Source: Tenebrio molitor
Taxonomy: Eukaryota; Arthropoda; Insecta; Coleoptera; Tenebrionidae
NCBI RefSeq assembly: GCF_963966145.1
Contig: NC_091054.1
Span: 16,616,001-16,680,000 of the forward strand
Length of the DNA: 64,000 nucleotides
Reading direction: 5' to 3'
Each line of letters begins with the position of its first letter. Positions within the stretch are counted from its first letter, which is position 1. A program made the position numbers and the translations under genes. The notes beneath the pieces are model-generated. The model was not told where the DNA came from and searched no databases. It saw only the letters and a list, made by a program, of their open reading frames with translations. Below, in pieces: positions 22,501-34,700 of the stretch.

Positions 22501-25304
22501 TTTTGTTGGCGACTTTAATCGGTGTAATTGCTTTTGGTGTTGAAGTGAAAAATTTATCGCCCTATCAAACTACCGGCGATAAATTCCTCGACGGTTTTTT
22601 AAACGAATTTCCTTGTTCAAAAATTCAAGCAAAAACAACGAAAGGTGATGCTATCGGTACCAGATGCGAATGGTGAAGCGAACCGAATGGATTATCTGAT
22701 CTGGCAGATTTTTTTCGCACATGTTGGACGCCCCGAAATGCGGCGTCTTCGCTGCTGGTACAACATAAATACACCTCGCGGTCACAATAAATATGACACT
22801 TACAGTTTGCTTCTCATTTTCTTAAGGAACATACACTGCTTCGCAAAATGATGATAAAATGCTTTTGGTTTACATGTTTATAGCAGCGAAACGAGATTCG
22901 AGAAACGAGAAGTAATCCGAAGAAGAGGAATAAATTAATTTTTTTCGAGACCTACTCGTACCTCTTTTATGGCCAATTAATTTTCGTCAAAGATCATTTG
23001 GTCGTCCCCTCGATTAAAACAACTACTTTTCAAGCAAAACATATAGGTTTAATTTTATTTTGCTTGAGAACAAATTATCAGAGCTTTCTCATCGTGCGCT
23101 ATTTTTTGGTACTATTTAGAAAGTCCAATTAGAATTTTATTACATTAGCACCATTACTATTATCATACGGGACAATTTATGAGAAAAAACAAATTGTTAG
23201 GAAAAAAAAGTCGAAAAATAAGGGACCCGAAGGAGAGACTTGGGGGACTCCAGAGCTTGTTGCATAATAGAACAAAGTACATATTGTAAATTGTCATCTA
23301 AGAGAAATATATAATTATTTTACTTTTTATAGCCTCCATTAAGGAACGAATTCATTGGACGTGGAATAGATAGTATGACTTTCGCAAGTCCATCGAATCA
23401 CCATGTCGTAAAGTTTTGTAAAAACTCCCTTAACCCCCCTGAATTCCACCCGCCTCGCTCTATCTGGCAAGGACCTGCAGGTATAAAACTCCGGCAACGA
23501 TCCAGCTCCTAGCTAATTGTCGGCGTCGTGACAGGGACCGGACTCGCCGCAAACTTCGCCACGACAATACAATTTTCTTGTGTATCCTCGTTTTGTCTGG
23601 AGATTTGTCCGGAACTTCGTTACATTTAAACAAAGCCCCAGGCAACTTCCCTGCCTAATAATGAAAATTATTAGCCCGACAGCGAGAACCCGTCTCGATA
23701 TATATTTTCGGATTAGGGGTGGCGAAAGCAATTTTACAAAATTTCGTCATCATCCCGCCTATTTGGCCAACACCGCCATCTATTGAATTACCAATCTCAC
23801 GCAGTTGTAATTGATTCGATTTACCCCTTCTATTGTCTTCCGCACTCGCCCCGGAACTTAATTCGATCGAAAGACGACACGGTGCACGCTAGTTCGCCCC
23901 GCGGTCAACTCTCACGCGGAGACGATTAAAGCTCACCCGGTTTTTATAAAAATCAAACGAACGAATTCCACGCACAAAGGAAAATAAATCCGGTGTCCCA
24001 TTTAACACCGAAACGCGCAACCTTTTATTTGTTCCTGCTGGATCTCTGGCAACGGTATCAAATTTTCTGCTCGTGCGGCTTCTGATGATGCAAATTGGAT
24101 CATTATTGCTTTTGAAAAGCACACATCGGGTATACGTCTCAGATGAAATTGTAAACAAGGCGTTCCACCAATCCAATTCCAAAAGAAAGGTGAACGCAAA
24201 TATTAAAATTGTGATGGCGAATTTATTGGCGAGTGCAGCAGGAAATTCAAAGAAATTTCTCGATTGGAAGGATATTTGCATAATAATGCAGCGTTGCACT
24301 CGGGCTCAAATAGTTTGGGAATTTTTAATATCCAAGGGGTTGGAGGAGGAAATGTGGAACTAATATCAATCAACTGTTGCCAAAGCAAAATTAAAAAAAA
24401 ATCCAAAAATTTTTCCAAATGAAACTTTTTTATTATCACAAGTTTTCCAGTACCGAAAAATTTTAATGAAAAAAAAAGATTTAACATTTGACGTCTTGCA
24501 ATACGTTCTTTTAATTCTGTACGTTCTCACTGATCGTGAGAAGCTGAAATCTTGCATTTTTATTTTATTTTCTATTTCATTAGAACATTGCCTTGCAGAA
24601 CTTCTCACAATCACTTAATTCCCTGCAGTGCAGGAAATAGATTACGGATTATTCTTCAGATGTTTGATGTTTAAGTAGAGAGTTAAGTGTATCGCAATGA
24701 TCATTTTGATAGGGCAAACATCTGTTGCTTAGAAATAAATTCACGATAAGCATTTCCTGCATGTCAGGATTTTTTTAAACAGATAATTGAAATTTCTTTT
24801 AACAATTATTCGTCACCCACCTTATCTGCAAGTTTTCGGAATCGGTTCACTTTGTCGAAACATGTCTATGGCTTGGCAGTACCCGTTAACAAATTTAGGT
24901 ATCTTGTAGTACCAGATTTTCCGCTAAAATAAACCGTTTTACAATCGCCTTGCGTAAGTGTCACAGATTTATTTAACCGGTGTCAAATGTAGAAAGCGTC
25001 TTTAAATATCACAGGAAAACGTATGAAACAGACAAATCGAAATATTTTAATTTTGAAATTAATAAAAATAAAATGTAATTTAAAGTTTTTTTTTTATTTT
25101 TATTAAAAGTGATTACATTTTAAACACCAAAAATAAATAATAATATAAAATTAGTCTTTCTAGTTGAAAAAAAAAAAGTGCCAAGTAAACCTTATTAATA
25201 ATTAGTGCTTTATCTTCAATGGTAAAACCCATTTTACCACTTATTCTGGGATAATTGTTGCTTACAATTACAGTAAACATCTATAAACTTTGCCGAAATC
25301 GAAA
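22501..25304. other. Mixed island and AT-rich stretch, no gene recognised
   Basis: A GC-richer patch at 23380-24060 and AT-rich sequence elsewhere. The longest frame is 136 codons on the minus strand (23889-24299). It overlaps a 96-codon plus-strand frame and shows one hydrophobic segment but no family motif, so I treat it as chance. Confidence 0.35.
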
Positions 25305-25465
25305 AGTTGTTTTCTAGGTTAACAACAGCACATCGTTAACGTTTCTTTGACATTTCAGCGAAAAATCTGTATACGCCCATGCATTGAACTTGTGGATAAA
25401 GAAATTTTACGCGCGCAATTAATTCATTCGCTGCGGTCGTGCGTGTAAACTTCCCACTTTTAAGA
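25305..25465 (-). repeat. Dispersed repeat, copy 2, and adjoining GTGGGAAG block
   Basis: The minus strand repeats the ends of the 14815-15102 repeat (GCATGGGCGTATACAG joined to TGAAATGTCAAAGAAACG and GTTGTTAACCTAGAAAACAA). Next to it, the minus-strand block AAGTGGGAAGTTTACACGCACG (25434-25455) matches a block found at 26488 and 30938 on the plus strand. Confidence 0.65.
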
Positions 25466-26475
25466 AAAGCAGTGCTCTATACACATATTGCATAAACAAC
25501 TATTTTATCACCTTGTATCTACAAAAATGTAAAATATTATCAAATATGACAACTTTTTTTAAATTCTTTAAAAAATATTTACCTTTATTCTCTAAATAGG
25601 CACTATTTAGAATATTTTGAAAGTGCTAAGCTGTATCTGATAATTTTGTATATGATATTGGCCTTGCTGAGCAAAAACTCACTAAAGCCATCAAGACAAG
25701 ACAAATCATAAATCATAAGTATAACATAAAGAACAATATTTCTATCATGGATCAATTGATTGCAAAGATATTAGGTATTCCCTGTGGTGACCTCAGTAAA
25801 ATATTGGATATTGTTGTCGTTATTTTAAAAGTGTAAGGCCGTAATCAAATTAAATCCATCATAACTCTCTTAAGCTCTCGCTTGCGGATGTTAATTCGCA
25901 TCCTGTTCTTCCTGCGACGAAGGAATGCGAGCCGAGTCGGAATCAGTTGAAAGGAGCGCCTCACAACAGGAACAGCAGACGGAGAAGTCTTAAAATTGAA
26001 GCGGAATTGTTTGCAGTAAACAGCGTCGATTTTTCACCGTAATCAACTCCCATCGTTTTACCAGATGAGGTTCTTACGAGCAGACGTCTAGGGCCAACGT
26101 CGACGACTCTTAAAACGTTTCTTGACGAGGACGAATCCTGGAGCGGCTCCCCCCCCCCGCGAATAAATAATTCCACGCCGGCTAATTGTGATGTTTACTT
26201 ACAGTGTATCTGGAGGTATACACCTCTAGTTTACACAATACACGTCGCCTCTACTTCCGGCGACATATCAGATACTGTCGTGCCGTTAGTTTATGCTAAT
26301 ATTCAGCACGAGCTGGAAATGTTTATTATATCAAACACGGCGTCAATGCCAAGTAGGCGCATTGTCCCACAGACGCGATTGTCTGCCCAGCGAAAAGGTC
26401 TACATGATACATTCAAATGTTTTCACACAAAATTGGAACAATAAAGGTTTGAAATGATTGTTTCTGCACAAAACG
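25466..26475. other. AT-rich then GC-richer stretch
   Basis: AT-rich to about 25840, then a GC-richer block to about 26420. A 71-codon minus-strand frame lies at 25961-26176. Nothing recognised. Confidence 0.35.
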
Positions 26476-26645
26476 CTTTTTTGTACAAGTGGGAAGCGTA
26501 CACGCTCGAGTGCAGCGACAGTAGGAATTTCAAAATGCGAGCAGGTGGCATTGATCTTCTTTTGTCATTCCGTTAGTTAGATAACCATCTAAAAGTCAAA
26601 AGCTATCGCCATGTTGAAGTGTACACATTTGGAGTAGTTCTTTTA
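26476..26645 (+). repeat. Dispersed repeat, copy 1 (GTACAAGTGGGAAG family)
   Basis: TTTTTTGTACAAGTGGGAAG followed by CACGCTCGAGTGCAGCGA, and about 100 bp further CTAAAAGTCAAAAGC...CCATGTTGAAGTGT. The same order and orientation appear at 30924-31150. Confidence 0.7.
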
Positions 26646-26759
26646 GAACTTACATTTTTTCGTCGGTCATGTAATTATGGCCCTCGCTGCACGAGCAATA
26701 CTTCAGTCCCTTGTGATCATACTATTATTTTACTCCATTTGATAATAGTGATTAGAAAA

Positions 26760-26882
26760 CAACTCCCTTTTCAATTCAAAAACATGTTTACTATCTCAGG
26801 CGTCCAACAAGGGTCAGAGTTAGTCCACTTGCTATTCACTCGTTTAGTGAGGTATTTGGTCAAGTATTTTTTCAGAGATTGA
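26760..26882 (+). pseudogene. Possible reverse-transcriptase motif B fragment
   Basis: An open frame gives FTISGVQQGSELVHLLFTRL, which resembles the LINE motif B block (TSGVPQGSxLGPLLFxLF). The flanking catalytic blocks are not seen. It follows directly after a dispersed repeat, so it may be part of that element. A single short motif is weak evidence. Confidence 0.4.
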
Positions 26883-26899
26883 GTATCATTCATTAGTTC

Positions 26900-27560
26900 T
26901 TTGTCCAGACAGACTGTCAACAGAGCTGTTGAACAGCAACTTTATCCAGCTGCAGCAAAAGCTCTGGTTGATTAATTCCAAATTGACCCAAATCGGAACA
27001 ATTAATCCGCCGAAGCTCCGCTCAAGTGCAACAATCACCTTACAAACTTCATCACGATCGGAATTCCGTCGGACATGATTTGAGCAGACAACAACCATAT
27101 CGATTTCATTACCACCCCCAGGCAGGCTTTCCCACAGGCAGATGCGCCTCGCGCAAAAATCCCGTCTCCATCCGATCCTCGACATCCTCCGCGTAAGGCT
27201 TCGCCGCTATTTACGACCACCGAGAGCTTCCTGCACGATTCATTATTAACCCGTAAGCAAGTCGATGTTATCCCAGATCTTTCGATTATTATTGAGTCGT
27301 TTAATTCCTGTTGATGGGGTGGATGTGTATCGGGAAAACGCGAAGGATCGCCTGAACGACTCGTTTCCTAATTGGGTCATCAAGAAGTCGCGTGATCAAT
27401 ATTCATTTAGAGATCGCCTCCAGAACGAGGAGTAATGGTTTTGATGGATGTCGACGGATGACAGACGAGGTTGGCGGCCATTTTAATTTGTCTTTATCTA
27501 GATGTGAAGGGTGACAGGTTCGCCACTTCGATCGAAGAAGGAGACGTTCAAGTCTTTTCA
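26900..27560. other. GC-richer low-repeat island
   Basis: No repeats recognised. Minus-strand frames at 26886-27220 have no recognised domain. Confidence 0.3.
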
Positions 27561-28580
27561 GTTATTCGTTCTGCTTACAAAACTGTGAAAATGGTAGAAA
27601 GTTTTAAATGACATGGGTATGGGTTATTAGTCTAAGATTGTTTTAAAAATACTTAAAAACTTAGATTTAGAGCTGCAAAAAAGAAGTAGTAGCAAATACT
27701 GTACATAATGAGAATGTTGAACATCTTTACAGTTGAAAGTTAGTCTGTATCCATAGTTACCAGTGGGTGAAGGTTTCTCTTACGTTCATTTCACTTTCGC
27801 TCATTGTTTTTCGCTCACTGTCTTTTGCTCACAGTTTGGTACCTCACGACACTTGCCTCTTCCAGGAACTCTTCATCATGCACTTCCACAATTTCCACAA
27901 TGTGCACATAACCACTTTATTGACGTTACAGAACTTTGTTTATTTTGTATTTAATTTTTTTCCATAGTAGCAGATCCGTTCAAAAATATAATTTATTTTT
28001 ATTTAAAATTTTGAATACAAAGTTACAGACACACTTTCTAAAGAGATATCGAACAAAATCAAATACAGCACTGGAGAGTAAGGCTGCTTTCGTTCGTGGA
28101 CGAAAACGCAATTCGCGTGAACGAAAGCTTTGCCTTCCTCATTGTTGCTGTAAATAACTAATAATTCAGAGAAAATAATATCATTGAAGGAAATCTAAGA
28201 GATATTCTCGACAAGATGGTTTTTTGTTTCTGTAAAAATATTTGCACTTTGTGTTTTACTCGGTGTTTTAAGAGAGAGATAGTTGATAAGACTAGTTCTT
28301 TTGATTGGGGATGCTAAATTCATACAACTTATTTAAGAAAGCTAGCAATAGATCTAGAGTATGTGCAGCTCTGCTACTTATTAATGTCTCTTCAAAGCAA
28401 ATAAATGAAGATGAAATGATTCAATATTGTAAAACGAAAGTGGTAGATATTTCCAAAATCTCTAAAACTCTAAAACCAGACTAAAACGTTTTGAGGAATT
28501 TTCATAAAAGAACTTGAACATATCAAATTTTATCAAATTACAATATTCTAATCAACATTTTAATTTTTGCGTTAATCATC
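27561..28580. other. AT-rich stretch upstream of a transposase relic
   Basis: No gene recognised. Short plus-strand frames at 27763-28157 are unassigned. Part of 28280-28580 may be the eroded start of the Tigger-like element. Confidence 0.35.
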
Positions 28581-28588
28581 AAAGAAAA

Positions 28589-28990
28589 AGCAAAGATGCA
28601 ACAGAATTAGAGGTGTTAAGCTTTCAAGCTTCTAAGGGTTGACTAGATAAGTTCCAACCGCGTCAGAAAATGCCTTTAGAGCAATTTGAAGTAAAACAGA
28701 AAGCGCGTACAATGAAACTGTACAAAACTAGATTCGAAGAATTCCAGACGTTCCACATGCATTGCAGGGGATTTGGAATTTTGATGCAAGTGGAAGCTAT
28801 CACCTCTTGCCAAAATAGACGATATCTCTAAAAGTGTGGGAGTGGTAAAGAAGGAAAAGACGTTTTAGAATAATGTTGCGAGGAAATTTGTTGAAAGAAA
28901 AGAGAAAATGTCTTGTAATCTGCAAATTGTACAAGTAGAAGTCTTCAAAGAGTAAAGGTAAAGAAATGCTTAGTTCTATGGAAAGTCTAT
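28589..28990 (+). pseudogene. Decayed Tigger/pogo (jerky-like) transposase
   Basis: The frame from 28589 reads LSFQASKG, stop, LDKFQPRQKM. This is the CENP-B-type helix-turn-helix signature (FxASxGWLxxFxxRH) with its tryptophan codon now TGA. The next frame from 28741 reads GIWNFDASGSYHLLPK, matching the first catalytic block of pogo-family DDE transposases (IFNxDExGLxYxLLP); the aspartate remains but the acidic residue after it is lost. Later pieces (KSVGVVKKEKTF, GKSIN) are compatible with the following KxxKxR and GKSxxP blocks, in shifted frames. At least two frameshifts and several stops show the copy is dead. Family assignment rests on motif order. Confidence 0.6.
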
Positions 28991-30430
28991 AAATAGTTGA
29001 GAAATAATGATCAAGTGATTCGTGACTGAAAAATGAAGTCCAAGATTGGAAAAATTTGGTTACTTCAAGAGAAGAGGGAAATTATTTTTCTGTAAATTGT
29101 GTATCTTGCGTCAGCGACAACTTTAAAGCGCAATACAGATTACAAGAGAGGAAATTTGTGATCTACGGGATACATTACATTATTATTATTGTCATCACCT
29201 TCTAACCTTCTTGAAATTATTATTAAGCATTTTTTTAATTCATTTTATTTTTGTAACATATCTAGCAGCACTTATGAACTGCAACTTATTTCAGCATTAT
29301 CACTTTTATAATTTGTCACTTTTTTTACGGTTTTTTTTTTTACATTGTTTGCTTTGTCAGTGTACTACGAATAACTAATAAAATTAATGGTTTGTTGACA
29401 ATGATGTAAAAAGTCGAGAATTTGACTACCGAAACCTGTAAAAATTTACTAACCTGGCTGTTTTATTGCCACTCTAATACAAATTAGCAAGAGTCACTTA
29501 ACGCACGAAATGTGGTTAATTATCATTATCTTCAGTTAGCTTAACAGTAACTCAAATATTAGATTCATACCACCAAATGGGTGACACAAAGAATAATAAT
29601 CACAATGTGGCTTTCGATACACTTGTTTCAGTTGACTCTTAAAGTTGACGCAAGAGTTTCCTCGCCTACGCCTATCTGTTTGTTATAATCTCACCAGAGC
29701 GGAGCACGAGTAGGTTTGTAGTTTTCTCGTACCGAAATGTTGACCAATAGGTACACTTGCAATAGTGGATGCAATTAGTTTCTGACACATTCGATACGTT
29801 TAATGAAAAAGTTAAACAGTTTCCTTTATCTATTTTGGTATTTATGTGTGTTTATCTTTTCTCGACAATCTTGTAAGAGGAAGATACACAGAAGAAAAGC
29901 AATTAGGTTGTGATAAATAGACTTAAATGAATATGTATTGTTCGGTAAATATGTTACCAAATATTTGTTGTTATAATTTTATCTGAATATATATTTTTTT
30001 AAGACCGTTGTAAAGGTCAGGACGATGAAGAAACAAGTGAAATGACTAAATGAGGGTAAATTAAAAATCAAAACGTAAATCAGTGATAAACCTGACAGTT
30101 AATGAGCAGTTGTGGTGCTTCCGAAGTAAGGTAATGAGAAAAATAACAGATCGAGAAAAAATAATAATAGACATAAGCTGAAGAATTATACCCATAAGTA
30201 ATGTTTAGAAGGAAGAAAAAAGCAGTTAATACGATTAAAGAATCTAGCTTGTGTAAAAAAATAAACGTGCGCTGAAGAGCAGCAATCAGGTTTTGCGTCG
30301 GTAAAAATGCCACCGCGATGCAAAGCGGAATTCCTCATGGACCAACCCCGGACCCAATGTTGTTGTTCGTACATGTGCACTCATTCAAATCAAGTCCTAA
30401 CCTAATCGATGACCGGTTTACCGTTCTAAA
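28991..30430. other. AT-rich stretch
   Basis: No gene recognised. TIRs for the Tigger relic could not be located. Confidence 0.4.
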
Positions 30431-30923
30431 TGTGACCGGCTCAGCCCGAAGAAAACGAAGTCGAGCAAGTTTTAGGTCTAATTAGAGTACCTCCGGTACG
30501 CCGTAAAAGCAGTGGTCGCGGATTCCTGGCGGACATTACCATTTCAAAGCGGCGTGGAATTTTCGAATTCCATAAAGTCGCAGAAAAAGCGACGTTTCGA
30601 AGCCGCTCCTGCACGCCTCATCGGCCGACTCCGTTACTTACCAGATTTGACCTCGCCTCGTTTGATTGAACTCCGTCAACTGGAGCTGTTTGTGCGTAGG
30701 TGAGACGGTATTATCCACACATGCATGCGTTCGGTACTCGCGTACAACACGACTCATCGGCCCCACCTATCGACCGTCTATTAATTTTTATAACTGTCCA
30801 AAGACCGGTGCCATTGAACTTCGACTTTCTTCGGCGTGCATGAGGCAGTCGCGGGATGATTTCGTCAAGATCGGTGCAACGGAGTATACAAGTACGTCGA
30901 TAGGAGTTATGTGCATAAAGTAC
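30431..30923. other. GC-richer low-repeat island
   Basis: Similar in composition to the other islands. Overlapping frames on both strands without a recognised domain. Confidence 0.3.
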
Positions 30924-31150
30924 TACTTTTTTGTACAAGTGGGAAGTTTCCACGCACGAGCGCGGCGAGTGTTGTAATGCCACACCTAAAAAACACTTCG
31001 TACGCAAGATGCATACATCATTTATTGCAGCATCTGTAAAATAAAATCATTGATATGATTTGAAAACAGGAATCAGGTAGCTAACTAAAAGTCGAGAGCG
31101 ATTACCATGTTGAGATGTGTCCATTTCGAATTGTTTTGGAGCCATTTCCA
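30924..31150 (+). repeat. Dispersed repeat, copy 2 (GTACAAGTGGGAAG family)
   Basis: CTTTTTTGTACAAGTGGGAAG then CACGCACGAGCGCGGCGA, and later CTAAAAGTCGAGAGC...CCATGTTGAGATGT, matching 26476-26645 in order and orientation. This copy has about 60 bp more between the two blocks. Confidence 0.7.
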
Positions 31151-31723
31151 TGAAATGAAATTTACGACAACCAAGAGACCTATGTAGGTTTGCCAAAAAA
31201 GAGGGCAAATGAAAACAATTCAAATAACTCCAAAATTTAAGGAAAACGTGAATCTGCAACAAAATCTTCTCTTTGGACAAAAAAAAAACCTCAAAACCTG
31301 TTGATAGAAATTCTTCTGGTATCGTGATTTCTGTTGAAGTTTACCAAAAGTTTTGTCTATCAAGTGTCGACAATTGGGTACTTTAGATTAAAGAACCTGG
31401 TTGGTTCTCTAGATGACAAAAAGTTTTGATATGATTTTGAAAACAATCAGAAGAAACCAGATCACTGACACCTAACGAAGAAAAGATGGCGAAGGACAAA
31501 AATTCCAAATAAGCTCGACGTCTATGGAAACTATGAAATTTCAAAATCTCCCGTTAAATTTTTTTTGAGGAATCCGAACAAATTTTTAGGTTGTTTTAAT
31601 GCTTATCATCAGAAATTCCTTTCTTCTGATAAATTAATAACGAAGTTTACCAAAATTTGTGTCTGTTGTAATGGTTGACTCACACTAGGGAAAACCAGAA
31701 ATGTGATAACATAAAATCTACTA
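31151..31723. repeat. Diverged internal duplication
   Basis: GATATGATTT(T)GAAAACA and GAAGTTTACCAAAA(G/T)TT(T/G)TGTCT at about 31053/31336 reappear at about 31429/31634, suggesting an old tandem duplication of roughly 300-380 bp. No gene. Confidence 0.45.
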
Positions 31724-34700
31724 TACAGGGTTTTCTGAAATACGTGTGTTAATTTTAACCAGTGGAAGAACGCGCCAAATCATAGAACTTTTCTCTATAA
31801 CATTTTTACGAAAAAGCAATACAAATTGATTTAAAATTTGGAATAAATTAACCATCAAAGTGTATACCCGCCTATGGGTAAGGGCGAAAATTTTCTGTTG
31901 TGATAGAAACAGAGCTTTGTTAAAAAGTTCCATTGTTATAGAAAAAAATAAATAATCAAGATAATCATTCTAGTGGACAACAAAGATTAAATTGTAATTT
32001 GTGTCCTGGAAAATCTTTTAAGGATAATACCAGATTGAAAATTCACGTAGATAAGTATCATATAAATAGTAACCTACCAACTTCTTCTAATTTCTCTTCA
32101 ACGGTTTCTATCACAAAATTGCTTATTAATTTAAAACAGCAGCTACCAACTATTAGAAGATTGCCTAAAGCTTGTAGACATTTAGCTGCTGATAAATTAA
32201 GTTCAATTATTAATAATTGTCTTTCGACCAAATCAATCTCTTCATTTGAGGATCTTTTGCTATTCTCTTATAGAGCTTTCAATGTAGCCGAGAAATCTGA
32301 TAAATCATTGAATAAGCATATAAAAGAAAATCTTTCTAATTTTGAAGTACCTCAAATACGAACATCTTCTAAGAGACGAACACATTTATCACTAGCTAAG
32401 AAAGTGGAAGCAAAAGTAGCCGATTTTGATATCAAAGGAGCTGTTAAATTATTGTCCTCGGATGACTCATTAGCTTCATTCAATGAAGATGTTGCTGAAG
32501 AATTAAAAAAAAAGCATCCTTCACCATCTCGCGAACTTTTTTTTCCAGACGCTTTCAAAACGGGAGACTTTTCTTTAATAGTTAATGAGCAAAACGTTCG
32601 AGAAGCTATCAATTCCTTTCCTGCCGGTTCTTCACCAGGTTTAGATGGCATGAGACCACAATATTTAAAAGATATTATATCTTTATCAGCGGGCGAAGCA
32701 GGTCAGCGGGCACTAAGAGCTTTAACAAAACTGTGCAATTTTTTATTGTCTGGCCAACTTCCTTCAGAAATTTGTCATTTATTATATGGTGCGTCTTTAT
32801 GCGCCCTTCATAAGAAAGATGGAGGAATTAGACCGATCGCTATAGGAAACTGTTTACGAAGATTGACTTCAAAGCTTGCTTGTTTTCAAAGTCGTAATAT
32901 TGTAAATTCGTATTTACCTCCACACCAACTTGGAGTGGCAACTAAGCTAGGATGCGAAGCAGCAATTCATACTACACGTACCTTTGTGAATAACGACCTA
33001 AACCGTAGCAAAGTTGTTCTTAAATTAGATTTCAAAAACGCATTTAACTCAGTCGAACGAGATTGTATTCTAAAAGAAGTCCAATGTCATACCCCACTTC
33101 TTTACCCTTATCTTTATCAATGCTATAGGAATCCTTCAACTTTATTTTTTGGTGATCATTTAATTTCTTCTTCTGTTGGAGCTCAACAAGGAGATCCTTG
33201 TGGTCCTATGATTTTTAGTCTTGCCATTCAACCAATTATTTTATCTTTGAATTCTGAACTGAATATTTGGTATTTAGATGATGGAACCCTAGCTGATTAC
33301 CCAGAAGTAGTTTTGTCCGACTTTAAGAAAGTTATCAATTTATCCAGAAAAATTGGTCTTGAATTAAACTTTAACAAATGCGAGATCTTTAGCTGTTCTG
33401 GAGACACAGATTTAAAAGTCATAAAGGAATTTCAAAATTTAGCACCAGGTATTAAAATTTGTGACCGAGGAAGTTTATCTCTTTTAGGCTCTCCAATCTT
33501 TGACCAAGGCTTCAAAAACACTGTCGAAAAAACTATTATTACAGTTGAAAATCTTTTAAATAAAGCTGAATTTCTTAGCAGACACGTGGCTTATACCTTA
33601 ATCAAGAACTGTCTTTTCATACCAAAATTTAATTTTTTATTAAGAACAACTCCTTTTTGGAAATTTTCTAATTACGTTAATTCCATTGTTTCTTCTTTAA
33701 AGTCTTCTTTAGAAAAAATACTTAATTTACGTTTAACTGATTTACAATGGTGTCAGTCCACTTTACCGATTAGATTTGGTGGACTGGGAATTCGCCGCAT
33801 TTCCGATATTTGCCTCCCTGCTTTCCTATCTTCAGTTCATGGTGTTAAAAAGCTTGTTTCTCAATTACTAAATTCAAAGGATAATGAGCTTATTATTCAC
33901 CATTATGATGAAGCTTTAGCAGTCTGGGATGTAGAAAATGAGAACGAAAGACCAACAATTCCACAATTTCAGAAGAATTGGGATAATATCAATATCAAAA
34001 GAATAATTGACAATGACTTAATCTTTAATTCATCTAGGGACTTGGCTCGTTTTAAGGCTTTGCAATGCAGAGAATCAGGATCTTGGTTACATGCAATACC
34101 TTCTCCTAATATTGGTACTCTTTTAGATAACACTTCCTTCCAAGTTTGTATTGGTTTAAGATTGGGTTGTAATCTTTGTACACCTCATATTTGCAAATGC
34201 AATGCGAAAGTTGATGAAATTGGTATTCACGGTCTAAGTTGTTCCAAAAGCAGTGGTAGATTTTCAAGACACACTGAAATTAATTCTATTATCAACCGGT
34301 CTTTGACTTCTATTCATGTTAATTCAACTTTAGAACCAAACGGACTATCTCGTGATGACGGAAAACGCCCTGATGGGATGACTTTAGTACCGTGAAATAA
34401 AGGTCAACCTTTGGTTTGGGACGTTACTGTCGTAGATACACTTGCAGACAGTTACTTATTGAAAACATCTGAAGTCTCAGGTTTTGCCGCTGAAATGGCT
34501 TGCAAACGCAAACATAACAAATATCGTTCAATTATTTCGTCAAACTACATATTTAAAGGTTTAGCCTTTGAAACCTTAGGCCCTTGGTGCAAAGAAACAA
34601 TAGATTTCATTAATGTCATCGGAGACCGACTTATCGCGGAATCAGGGGATTCAAAATCTAAGAAATTCCTTTTTGAGAGGATTTCCCTTGCCATTCAACG

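Noticed and set aside
23028..23075. TTTTGCTTGAGAAC hairpin resembling miR-137
   Set aside because: Only about ten bases of stem, a seed mismatch and a wrong 3' end.
23889..24299. 136-codon minus-strand frame with a hydrophobic segment
   Set aside because: It overlaps an opposite-strand frame, has no family motif and its length is compatible with chance in 64 kb.
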